Assembly (NCBI GenBank): GCA_052389755.1
Contig: JBQTHP010000180.1
Span: forward strand, 1 to 29,636
DNA from: JBQTHP01 sp052389755
GTDB lineage: Bacteria; Pseudomonadota; Gammaproteobacteria; Steroidobacterales; Steroidobacteraceae
Direction: 5' to 3'
Length of the DNA stretch: 29,636 nt
Shown piece after piece: positions 8,599-15,388 of this stretch (positions are counted from its first letter, which is position 1; every line of letters begins with the position of its first letter). The notes below the pieces were generated by a model that worked only from the letters and a program-made list of their open reading frames with translations, was not told the origin of the DNA and made no database searches. The position numbers and the translations under genes are program-made.

Positions 8599-9608
8599 AC
8601 GCCAGGCTGTCGGCGGTCGCGGCCGGCATCGCGGTCGGCGCCATGACAGGTTGTCGACACACGACCCATACCGCTCTTGCGTATGCGCTCGTCGCGATTA
8701 CTTGTGGCGCCGCATCAACCGCGAGTGCCGAGTGCGACGATGACGGGCTGCGCAGCGCAGACCTCGTAATCCGCGAGGCCGCGCCCATACGGTTCAAGAA
8801 CGACATTGCGCGCCGCGCATCGGCGCGAATCGGCACGGACGAGCCGTTCCAGATCAAAGTGCGTCGCGCGGCGCGCCAGGCACAAAGCTTCAACAATCAG
8901 CCGCGCTACGAGCTTGCCGCCTACGAGCTGCAGAGGCTGCTGTTCGATCCGGAGAGCGAAGTCGTGCCGCCGACCGTGCTTCGATCGATGCCGCTCGATG
9001 AGTTTCGCGCGCTTGATCCCAAGGCAGGTGAGACATTCGGCGGCACCGGCGCGACGCTGTTCATCGTGCAATGCTGGCTCAAAGGCGTGAAGCCGCACCC
9101 TGAAGACATCGATGAGGCGCGATTCGCCGCCGATCCCGCTTATGCGCGCGCCATCAGCAATCTCAACGTGCTGACGTATCTCATCGAGCACAAGGACTCG
9201 AACGCCGGCAACGTGATGCTGGCGCAGACGGACGGCTCGGTGCGCGCGTGGGCGATCGATAACGGCGTCGCCTTCGAGTCCGAAGAGAGCGACGTGGGTG
9301 CCTTCTGGAAGCCGTTGCGCGTACCCGCCATCGACCCGCGGCTGCACGAGCGGCTGAAGGGCAGCGATCGCGCGACGCTCGACCGGCACCTGGGCGTGGT
9401 CGCCGAGTTCACACTCGTCGACGGCAACTGGGTGCCGCGTCCCCCCGGAGCGAATCTCGGAGCGATGAGCGGTGTCCGCCGTGAAGGTGACGTATTGCAG
9501 TTCGGGCTGACCCGCAAAGAAATCTGGGCCGTGCACCGTCGTGTCGAAGCCTTGCTGGAACGCGTGCAACGCGGCCGCCTCGCGCTGCTACCCCCACAGC
9601 AGAACTGA
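8595..9608 (+). CDS. Exported kinase-like protein of unknown substrate
   Basis: Encodes 337 residues. Its ATG overlaps the phosphatase stop (ATGA), so the two are translationally coupled. The N-terminus has two hydrophobic stretches. Either the first is a lipoprotein-like signal ending at MTGC, or translation starts at the ATG at 8643, giving a signal peptide that ends at TASA before Glu-Cys. Both routes export the protein. A Lys in QIKVRRA is followed by YELAAYELQRL and VVPPTV, the same motif order as the second domain of the preceding phosphatase. Unlike that domain, it retains a plausible catalytic loop, HKDSNAGN (H199, D201, N206), and a metal-binding AIDNGVAF (D222). It therefore looks like an active member of a Fam20/HipA/PI-kinase-like fold. 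Target and donor are unknown. Confidence 0.7.
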   Translation: MNARLSAVAAGIAVGAMTGCRHTTHTALAYALVAITCGAASTASAECDDDGLRSADLVIREAAPIRFKNDIARRASARIGTDEPFQIKVRRAARQAQSFNNQPRYELAAYELQRLLFDPESEVVPPTVLRSMPLDEFRALDPKAGETFGGTGATLFIVQCWLKGVKPHPEDIDEARFAADPAYARAISNLNVLTYLIEHKDSNAGNVMLAQTDGSVRAWAIDNGVAFESEESDVGAFWKPLRVPAIDPRLHERLKGSDRATLDRHLGVVAEFTLVDGNWVPRPPGANLGAMSGVRREGDVLQFGLTRKEIWAVHRRVEALLERVQRGRLALLPPQQN

Positions 9609-9654
9609 CCTTCGAGCCGCTTCTTCGCCGCTCGTCGAACGTTTGGTGCGGTCG

Positions 9655-9670
9655 TGTCAACTCGCTGACA
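9655..9670. promoter_or_regulatory. TGTCA-N6-TGACA palindrome, copy 3
   Basis: TGTCAACTCGCTGACA has perfect 5 bp arms. It lies 101 bp before the ATG of small membrane protein B at 9772, almost the same distance as copy 1 has to small protein A. The following leader shares GAAGC directly after the site, ATGTGC beginning 26 bp beyond it, a later CTGAAG, and GGCACAGCG plus a purine-rich ribosome-binding region. No strong sigma-70 -10 is evident. ATGTGC at the conserved offset is the only candidate, and it is weak. Confidence 0.6.
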
Positions 9671-9771
9671 GAAGCCTGCCCTGCCCCCGTGCACGATGTG
9701 CAGCACAAGAATCGCGGGCAACTGAAGGTAGGGGTCGATCGGGCAAGGGCACAGCGAAAGGGGGCACGAGC

Positions 9772-10002
9772 ATGCGTAACTTCAACTCTTCACCACTGCG
9801 GCCATGCGTCTGTTCGGCAGTCGCGGTAGCCCTGCTTTCGCTCATCAGCTGGAACTTCGATCCCTACATCGCCTACCTGCTTCAGCGCGCGAACGGCACC
9901 ATCGTCAGCGCGGCCGCGGACCGCGAGATCAGCGGTAGCGCGAAAGTATCTTCTCGAGTCCCTTCGATCCCGGCGAGAGCTTCTCGTACGGCACCGCGTT
10001 GA
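9772..10002 (+). CDS. Small single-span membrane protein, paralogue B
   Basis: Encodes 76 residues from the internal ATG at 9772, which follows AAAGGGGG. The start was chosen by alignment with the paralogue at 132-320: both begin MR-x-FN, have one hydrophobic helix (about 13-26) ending in SLIS-x-NF or its equivalent, and then Tyr and a polar tail. The last 24 or so residues overlap the 3' end of the convergent korB gene by 74 bp and have no counterpart in paralogue A, so the tail may be recent read-through. Function unknown. The shared operator and leader suggest co-regulation with paralogue A. Confidence 0.55.
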   Translation: MRNFNSSPLRPCVCSAVAVALLSLISWNFDPYIAYLLQRANGTIVSAAADREISGSAKVSSRVPSIPARASRTAPR

Positions 10003-10984
10003 GCGGTGCGTCCGGCGTGCCGTTCACGTCGTGGAACTCGTGCTGCGAGGCTTCGACGTACAGGAGCCCGGTGAGGTACTCGCCCTGCTTGATACGATCC
10101 TGGATCATCGCGGACGCAGCGGAGCGATTGGTCGGATCGTAGCTCGCATCGAGCTTGCGCAGCACGATGCGACTGCCGTCGTGCATCATGACCGGCAGCG
10201 TCTCCCCTTCCTTGTAGTCGACGCTGATCTCGCGCTCGAACGGAATGAAATCCGCGTGCACGGCCGGCTCGTAGTGCTCGCGCGTGTAGGCGTAGCTCTT
10301 CGTCGAGCCTTCGTGATCGTTGAAAGTGACGCACGGCGAGAGCACGTCGATGAGCGCGAAGCCCTTGTGCCGGATGCCCGCCTGAATCAGCGGCACGAGT
10401 TGCTCCTTGTCGCCGGAGAAGCTGCGCGCGACGAACGTGGCGCCGAGCGTCATCGCCAGGAGCACCGGATCGATCGGCGCCTGCAGATTGGTCTCGCCCT
10501 TCTTCGCTTTCGTGCCGATGTCGGCCGATGCGGAGAACTGTCCTTTCGTCAGCCCGTACACCCCGTTGTTCTCGATGATGTACAGCATGTTGAGATTGCG
10601 GCGGATCGCGTGGCAGAACTGCCCGAGGCCGATCGAGAGCGTGTCGCCGTCGCCGGAGACGCCGACGTAGACGAGATCGCGATTGGCGGCGTTCGCTCCC
10701 ATCGCGATCGACGGCATCCGCCCGTGCACGGAATTGAAGCCGTGGCCGCCGCTCACGAAGTACGCCGTGGTCTTCGATGAGCAGCCGATGCCGGAGAGCT
10801 TGACGACGTTCTGGGGCTCGAGCGACAGGCCCCACGTAGCTTCGATGATGGCCGCCGTGATCGAGTCGTGGCCACACCCGGCGCACAGCGTCGAGAGCGC
10901 GCCTTCGTAGTCGCGGCGCGTGAAGCCGAGCGCGTTCTTCGGCAGCGAGGGGTGGCGGACTTTCGGCTTCGGAATGAAGGTCAT
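9929..10984 (-). CDS. korB: 2-oxoacid:ferredoxin oxidoreductase, beta subunit
   Basis: Encodes 351 residues. This is the thiamine-diphosphate subunit of a 2-oxoglutarate/2-oxoacid:ferredoxin oxidoreductase, which oxidatively decarboxylates a 2-oxoacid to its acyl-CoA and reduces ferredoxin. CAGC (C34, C37), GIGC (C68) and a later SPC provide the four expected [4Fe-4S] ligands. GDGDTLSIGLGQF followed by ENNGVYGLTKGQ is the TPP/Mg motif. It is the last gene of the minus-strand operon, 7 bp after korA. 2-oxoglutarate is the best guess for substrate, but the alpha/beta pair alone does not settle this. Its 3' end overlaps the tail of small protein B on the other strand. Confidence 0.93.
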   Translation of the reverse strand: MTFIPKPKVRHPSLPKNALGFTRRDYEGALSTLCAGCGHDSITAAIIEATWGLSLEPQNVVKLSGIGCSSKTTAYFVSGGHGFNSVHGRMPSIAMGANAANRDLVYVGVSGDGDTLSIGLGQFCHAIRRNLNMLYIIENNGVYGLTKGQFSASADIGTKAKKGETNLQAPIDPVLLAMTLGATFVARSFSGDKEQLVPLIQAGIRHKGFALIDVLSPCVTFNDHEGSTKSYAYTREHYEPAVHADFIPFEREISVDYKEGETLPVMMHDGSRIVLRKLDASYDPTNRSAASAMIQDRIKQGEYLTGLLYVEASQHEFHDVNGTPDAPLNAVPYEKLSPGSKGLEKILSRYR

Positions 10985-10988
10985 GGCA

Positions 10989-11043
10989 CCCTCACCCTAC
11001 CCTCTCCCGCTTCACGGGAGAGGGTCGCGAAGCGGGGTGAGGG
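10989..11043. repeat. GGGTGAGGG-type palindromic repeat, copy R1
   Basis: CCCTCACCC at the left and GGGGTGAGGG at the right enclose an inner CTCTCCCG/CGGGAGAG stem. It lies at the 3' end of korA. It encodes the last residues of KorA, and its TGA is the stop codon. Related copies are at 12829-12890, 22704-22766 and 25407-25474. Confidence 0.8.
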
Positions 11044-12824
11044 ATGATCTCGGCGAGCACACCTTCGATGATGAATTGCGACGAGATGGGCAGCCCGTCG
11101 TAATGCAGCAGCGAGCGCAGCTTCGCCTTCTCGACGCCCGTCTCGAGCGTCAGCAGGGAGCGCAGCTGCGCATCGCGATTCTGCTCGACCACGAAGATCT
11201 TGCGGTGCTCGGCCAGAAACTTCTCGACTTCATCGCCGAACGGAAATGCCCGGACGCGCATGTAATCGAGAACCACGCCCATGCGCTTGAGCACGTCGAT
11301 CGCCTCCTGCACCGCACCGTCGCAGCTGCCGAGGGAGACGATCGCGACGTCGGTTTTCGTGCCGTGCATCCGCACGACCGGCTTCGGCAGGAATTCTCTC
11401 GCCGTATGGAACTTGCGCACGAGCCGGTCGAGGACCAGCTGATATTCGGCCGAATCCTCGGTGTACGTGCCGTACTGCGTATGCCCCGAGCCGCGCGTGA
11501 AGTACGCGGCCTTCGGATGCACGCCGGGCAGCGTGCGGTACGGAATGCCGTCGTCGTCCTTGTCGAGATAGCGGTAGAACCGGTCGAGCTTCTCGATCTC
11601 CTCGCGTGACAGCATCTTGCCGCGGTCCGGTCGATACGCGTCGTCCCACTTGAGGTCGGGGCACATCCAGTCGTTCATGCCGATGTCGAGATCGGACAGC
11701 ACCATCACGGGTGTCTGCACGCGCTCCGCGAGATCGAAAGCCTGCACCGCCATGTAGAAGCACTCTTCCGGATTCGACGGATAGAGGCAGATGTGCTTCG
11801 TATCGCCGTGCGAGGCGTAGGCGCACAGCATGAGATCGCCTTGCTGCGTGCGCGTCGGCATGCCCGTCGAGGGGCCGACGCGCTGGATGTCGAATACCAC
11901 GGCGGGCACTTCGGCGTAGTACGCGAGCCCGAGGAACTCGTTCATCAGCGAGATGCCCGGACCAGAGGTTGCCGTGAACGCGCGCGCGCCGTTCCAGGAT
12001 GCGCCGAGCACCATGCCGATCGCGGCGAGCTCGTCTTCGGCCTGGATGAACGCAAAGTTCTTTCTGCCGGTCTCGGGATCGACGCGCCAGCGGTCGGCGA
12101 ACGCCTTGTACGCATCCATCAGCGAGGTCGAGGGCGTGATGGGATACCACGCGCCGACGGTCGCGCCCGCGAACATGCAGCCGAGTGCCGCCGCGGTGTT
12201 GCCGTCGATCATCACATGGCCGCTGGTCTTGTCCATCTTCTGCACCCGCAGCGGCAGCGGGCAGGTGTAGTTTTCCTTGGTGTACTGATACCCGAGCTCG
12301 ATCGCCTTCATGTTGCTGTCGACGAGCTGCGGCTTCTTCGCGTAAGTCTCCGCCAGCAGCGCGCGGATCTGCTGCAGATCGAGATCGAGCAGCGCCGCGA
12401 GCACGCCCGTGTAGCAGATGTTCTTCAGGAGGATGCGCGTGCGCACCCCGTCGAAGTTCTCGTTGCACAGCTTCGCGAGCGGCACGCCGATGACGGTGAT
12501 CTCCTCGCGCTTCAGGAGTGCGGGCCGCGGCCAGGTGGAGTCGTAGATGAGATAGCCGCCGGGTGCGACCTCGCGCATGTCCTTGCCGTAGGTCTCGGCG
12601 TTCATCGCGACCATGATGTCGACCTTGCCCGAGCGCGCGACGTAGCCGTCCTTCGTCACACGGATCTCGTACCAGGTCGGCAGACCCTGGATGTTCGACG
12701 GGAAGTAGTTCTTCCCCATCACGGGGATGCCGCTCCTGAAGATCGACTTCATGAGCAGCGAGTTGGCGCTCGCCGATCCCGTGCCGTTGACGGTCGCGAT
12801 CTTGATGACGAAATCGTTGATCAC
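10992..12824 (-). CDS. korA: 2-oxoacid:ferredoxin oxidoreductase, fused gamma-alpha subunit
   Basis: Encodes 610 residues. The first 190 or so form the gamma (CoA-site) domain, with G-x-GSASAN near the start and the AMNAETYGKD stretch. From about 200 it is the alpha domain, with MIDGNTAAALG and the YPITPST signature, then TSGPGISLMNEF and the C-terminal transketolase-like domain with SLGSCDGAVQEA. Together with KorB it forms the 2-oxoacid-oxidising core. The GTG start overlaps the stop of the upstream flavoprotein gene (GTGA at 12821-12824). The C-terminal 20 or so residues (after AEIIPHP) are encoded by palindromic repeat R1 and probably form a non-conserved tail. Confidence 0.95.
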   Translation of the reverse strand: MINDFVIKIATVNGTGSASANSLLMKSIFRSGIPVMGKNYFPSNIQGLPTWYEIRVTKDGYVARSGKVDIMVAMNAETYGKDMREVAPGGYLIYDSTWPRPALLKREEITVIGVPLAKLCNENFDGVRTRILLKNICYTGVLAALLDLDLQQIRALLAETYAKKPQLVDSNMKAIELGYQYTKENYTCPLPLRVQKMDKTSGHVMIDGNTAAALGCMFAGATVGAWYPITPSTSLMDAYKAFADRWRVDPETGRKNFAFIQAEDELAAIGMVLGASWNGARAFTATSGPGISLMNEFLGLAYYAEVPAVVFDIQRVGPSTGMPTRTQQGDLMLCAYASHGDTKHICLYPSNPEECFYMAVQAFDLAERVQTPVMVLSDLDIGMNDWMCPDLKWDDAYRPDRGKMLSREEIEKLDRFYRYLDKDDDGIPYRTLPGVHPKAAYFTRGSGHTQYGTYTEDSAEYQLVLDRLVRKFHTAREFLPKPVVRMHGTKTDVAIVSLGSCDGAVQEAIDVLKRMGVVLDYMRVRAFPFGDEVEKFLAEHRKIFVVEQNRDAQLRSLLTLETGVEKAKLRSLLHYDGLPISSQFIIEGVLAEIIPHPASRPSPVKRERVG

Positions 12825-14668
12825 GACACCCCCTCACCCGCCTCCGGCACCCTCTCCCCCCGCAGGGGGGAGAGGGTTGGGTGAGGGGGGGTCTCGTCGA
12901 CCGCGTACGGCCATTTCACGACCGATTTCTGCATGTCCCAGGCGGCCGTCGGGCAGCGCTCGGCGCACAGCCCGCAGTGCACGCAGAGATCCTCGTCCTT
13001 CACCATCACCCGGCCGGTCTGCGGCAGTGCCGCCGACACATACAGCGCCTGAGTGAGGTTCTTCGCAGGCGCCTTCAGGCGGGTGCGCAGCTCGGCTTCC
13101 TCGCCGTTGTGCGTGATGGTGAGGCAGTCCACCGGGCAGATGTCGATGCACGCGTCGCATTCGATGCACAGCTTCGCCTCGAACACGGTCTGCACGTCGC
13201 AGTTGAGGCAGCGCTGCACTTCCTCGGCGGCCTGCTCGGCGGTGAAGCCGAGCTCCACTTCGATGTTGAGCTTCTTGAAGCGCTCCTTGAGCGATACGTG
13301 CGGCATGAGGCGCCGCTCGACGGGCGTGTAGTCGTTCGAATACGCCCATTCGTGCATGCCCATCTTGCGGCTCTGCAGGTTCACGCCCGGCGACAACCGG
13401 TGGGTGATCGCCTCACCATGGCAGTGCTTGTGGATCGATATCGCCGCCTGATGACCGTGCTCGACTGCCCAGATGATGTTCTTCGGACCGAATGCCGAGT
13501 CACCCCCGAAGAAGACGCCGGGCCGCGTCGACTGGAACGTCACCTTGTCGACCACCGGCACGTGCCATTTGTCGAACTCGATCGCAAGATCGCTCTCGAT
13601 CCAGGGGAAGGCGTTCTCCTGGCCGATGGCGAGGATCACGTCATCGGCCGGCAGGAATTCTTCAGCCTTCACGCGCTCGCCGGTGATGCGCCCCCTGGCG
13701 TCGATGTCGTACTCCATCACGTCGAACAGCATGCCCTTGAGCTTGCCGCTTTCGACCACGAACGACTTCGGCGAGCGGTTGATCACGATCTGGACGCTCT
13801 CCTCTTCGGCGTCCTCGAGCTCCCAATCGGAAGCCTTGAAGAAGCCGCGCGGCTTCCTCGCCATGACCTTCACGCTCTTTGCGCCGAGGCGCAGGGAGGT
13901 GCGACAGCAGTCCATCGCCGTGTTGCCCACGCCGATGATGAGCACGCGCTCGCCGATTCTGTCGATGTGGCCGAAGGCGACCGACTCGAGCCAGGTGATC
14001 CCGATATGAACGTTCGCAGCCGCGGCCTGCCGACCCGGAAGACTCAGTTCCTTGCCCTTCGGTGCGCCCGAACCCACGAACACGGCATCGAACCCGCCCT
14101 TGGCGAGCAGCTCCTTCATGCTCGTGATCGGGTGGTTCAGCTTCAGGTCGACGCCCATGTCGAGGATCATGTCGATCTCTTCGTTCAGCACGGTGTGCGG
14201 CAGGCGGAACGAAGGGATATTGGTGCGCATGAGGCCGCCGGGCTCGCCGACCTGCTCGAAGATCGTCACCTCGTAGCCGAGCGGCATGAGGTCGTTCGCG
14301 ACCGTGAGCGAGGCACAGCCCGCTCCGATACAGGCGATGCGCTTGCCGTTCTTGACCCTGGGGATCTTCGGCAGGCGGCCGCTCACGTCGTCGCGATGAT
14401 CTGCCGCCACGCGCTTCAGGCGGCATATGGCGACGGGCTTCTTTTCGACACGGCCGCGCCGGCACGCCGGCTCGCAGGGCCGGTCGCACACGCGGCCGAG
14501 AATGCCCGGAAAGACGTTCGAGTCCCGGTTCACCATGTAGGCGTCCGTGAAACGCCCCTGGGCTATGAGCCGGATGTACTCGGGAACGTCGGTATGGGCC
14601 GGACAGGCCCACTGGCAATCTACGACTTTGTGGTAATAGTCGGGATGCGAAGTATCAGTCGGTTGCAT
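12821..14668 (-). CDS. korC: NAD(P)H/FAD oxidoreductase (GltD-like) with C-terminal 2[4Fe-4S] ferredoxin domain
   Basis: Encodes 615 residues. The N-terminal Cys-rich domain (C18, C22, then VCDRPCEPAC) is of the glutamate-synthase small-subunit type. An FAD fold begins at CIGAGCAS, with Cys where Pro is usual, and an NAD(P) fold at VLIIGVGNTAMD. Near the C-terminus CIECDACIDICP and CVHCGLCAERCP each bind a [4Fe-4S] cluster. Placed first in an operon with korA and korB, it probably moves electrons between NAD(P)H and ferredoxin or the KorAB core, as KorC is reported to do in Thauera. The symbol is by analogy. ATG 14668 was chosen over GTG 14704 because a good promoter (14677-14704) ends just before it. 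The C-terminal 20 or so residues derive from repeat R2. Confidence 0.88.
   Translation of the reverse strand: MQPTDTSHPDYYHKVVDCQWACPAHTDVPEYIRLIAQGRFTDAYMVNRDSNVFPGILGRVCDRPCEPACRRGRVEKKPVAICRLKRVAADHRDDVSGRLPKIPRVKNGKRIACIGAGCASLTVANDLMPLGYEVTIFEQVGEPGGLMRTNIPSFRLPHTVLNEEIDMILDMGVDLKLNHPITSMKELLAKGGFDAVFVGSGAPKGKELSLPGRQAAAANVHIGITWLESVAFGHIDRIGERVLIIGVGNTAMDCCRTSLRLGAKSVKVMARKPRGFFKASDWELEDAEEESVQIVINRSPKSFVVESGKLKGMLFDVMEYDIDARGRITGERVKAEEFLPADDVILAIGQENAFPWIESDLAIEFDKWHVPVVDKVTFQSTRPGVFFGGDSAFGPKNIIWAVEHGHQAAISIHKHCHGEAITHRLSPGVNLQSRKMGMHEWAYSNDYTPVERRLMPHVSLKERFKKLNIEVELGFTAEQAAEEVQRCLNCDVQTVFEAKLCIECDACIDICPVDCLTITHNGEEAELRTRLKAPAKNLTQALYVSAALPQTGRVMVKDEDLCVHCGLCAERCPTAAWDMQKSVVKWPYAVDETPPHPTLSPLRGERVPEAGEGVS
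12829..12890. repeat. GGGTGAGGG-type palindromic repeat, copy R2
   Basis: CCCCTCACCCGCCTCCGGC on the left mirrors GGGTGAGGGG on the right, with a central CTCTCCCCCC/GGGGGGAGAG stem. It lies within the last codons of the flavoprotein gene, just before the GTGA overlap with korA, and adds a Pro/Gly/Arg-rich tail to that protein. Confidence 0.8.
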
Positions 14669-14676
14669 TCGACGCG

Positions 14677-14704
14677 AGTATAGGACCAGAGGCCAAAATG
14701 TCAC
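14677..14704 (-). promoter_or_regulatory. Sigma-70-like promoter of the kor operon
   Basis: On the minus strand GTGACA (14704-14699) and TATACT (14682-14677) are each five-of-six matches to the -35 and -10 consensus, separated by 16 bp. Transcription would start around 14670, next to the ATG at 14668, so the first gene may be translated from a leaderless or very short-leader mRNA. The promoter overlaps the start of the divergent DUF971 gene. Confidence 0.55.
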
Positions 14705-15126
14705 CCGTGGGCGCCCCCATTGCGACGGAAATCAAGCTCCGCACGAAATCGCGCCTCCTGGAGGTCACTTTCGAGGACGGCAGCCGCTTCGAGCTGCCGT
14801 TCGAGTACCTCCGCGTGCACTCCCCGTCCGCCGAAGTGAAGGGGCATGGGCCGGGCCAGGAGGTGCTCGTGCTCGGTAAGGAGAACGTCGGCATCCGCTC
14901 CGTCGAGCCGGTGGGGCAGTACGCGGTCAAGCTCGCTTTCGACGACGGTCACGACACGGGGCTTTACTCCTGGAAGTACCTGTACGAGCTCGGGCGGGAT
15001 CGCGAGAAGAACTGGGCGCGGTATCTCGAGCGGCGCAATCGCGTGATCGTGGCGGACTGGAAGCCAGGAGAAAGCTCACAGCCTACAGCTCACAGCCTAC
15101 AGCCCGGAAAAGAACGCAAACCATAG
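14698..15126 (+). CDS. DUF971 (gamma-butyrobetaine hydroxylase-like N-terminal domain) protein
   Basis: Encodes 142 residues. Residues 8-115 match the DUF971 fold: an early LLEVTFEDGSRFELPFEYLR, then VGQYAVKLAFDDGHDTGLYSWKYLYELG. The domain also occurs at the N-terminus of gamma-butyrobetaine hydroxylases, but here it stands alone and its function is unknown. AGAGG precedes the ATG. The last 20 or so residues (from about GESSQ) are encoded by the hairpin repeat at 15073-15165, and the family usually ends before that point. It is followed by the ubiE-ubiJ-ubiB cluster, a common neighbourhood in Betaproteobacteria. Confidence 0.9.
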   Translation: MSPVGAPIATEIKLRTKSRLLEVTFEDGSRFELPFEYLRVHSPSAEVKGHGPGQEVLVLGKENVGIRSVEPVGQYAVKLAFDDGHDTGLYSWKYLYELGRDREKNWARYLERRNRVIVADWKPGESSQPTAHSLQPGKERKP

Positions 15127-15165
15127 CGACCTCTTGTCCGGGCTGTGAGCTGTAGGCTGTAGGCT
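15073..15165. repeat. Inverted repeat of CTGTAGGCTGTGAGC type
   Basis: The left arm (15073-15107) contains two direct copies of AGCTCACAGCCTAC followed by AGCCCGG. The right arm (15138-15165) reads CCGGGCTGTGAGCTGTAGGC and continues with TGTAGGCT. The arms can form a long imperfect hairpin with a loop of about 30 bases. The DUF971 stop codon lies in the loop. It could stabilise or terminate the DUF971 transcript. Confidence 0.7.
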
Positions 15166-15197
15166 CTTCGTGCGCCTGCCCGGCGCACGAAGAAAGA

Positions 15198-15220
15198 GGC
15201 CGAGCGGGTCGCGCTCGGCC
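15198..15220 (+). terminator. Strong hairpin downstream of the DUF971 gene
   Basis: GGCCGAGCG (15198-15206) and CGCTCGGCC (15212-15220) form a 9 bp perfect GC-rich stem with a 5-base loop. There is no U-tract on the plus strand (CTGAAAAC follows), so intrinsic termination is possible but not proven. The rest of the 262 bp gap before ubiE holds the repeat at 15073-15165 and a candidate -10, and no further gene. Confidence 0.4.
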
Positions 15221-15376
15221 CTGAAAACTTCTCAAGACCCCCGTTCGGCCGACCCTTCATGAGCCGGTTGTTGTGCGTCCGATTCTGCGCGCCGGCTCTC
15301 GGCAAAAGCAATAGCTGTAGCGGAGCCGAAAGCTGAAGCCCGAGCCCCGCCGAGCGACGCAGCCGCGAGGCGCCGA

Positions 15377-15382
15377 TAGAAT
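15377..15382 (+). promoter_or_regulatory. Candidate -10 element of ubiE
   Basis: TAGAAT is a five-of-six match to TATAAT and ends 6 nt before the TTG start of ubiE, which would put the transcription start at or next to the start codon. No clear -35 lies 16-18 bp upstream, so this is tentative. Confidence 0.35.
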
Positions 15383-15388
15383 GAGTCG

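Noticed and set aside
8642..8665. Possible fourth Crp-type site near TGACAGGTTGTCGACA
   Set aside because: The arms and spacing do not match TGTCA-N6-TGACA, and it lies inside the coding region of the kinase-like gene.
14669..14704. GTG start at 14704 for the flavoprotein gene
   Set aside because: It would lie within the -35 element of the best promoter and add non-homologous residues. ATG 14668 fits the family start.
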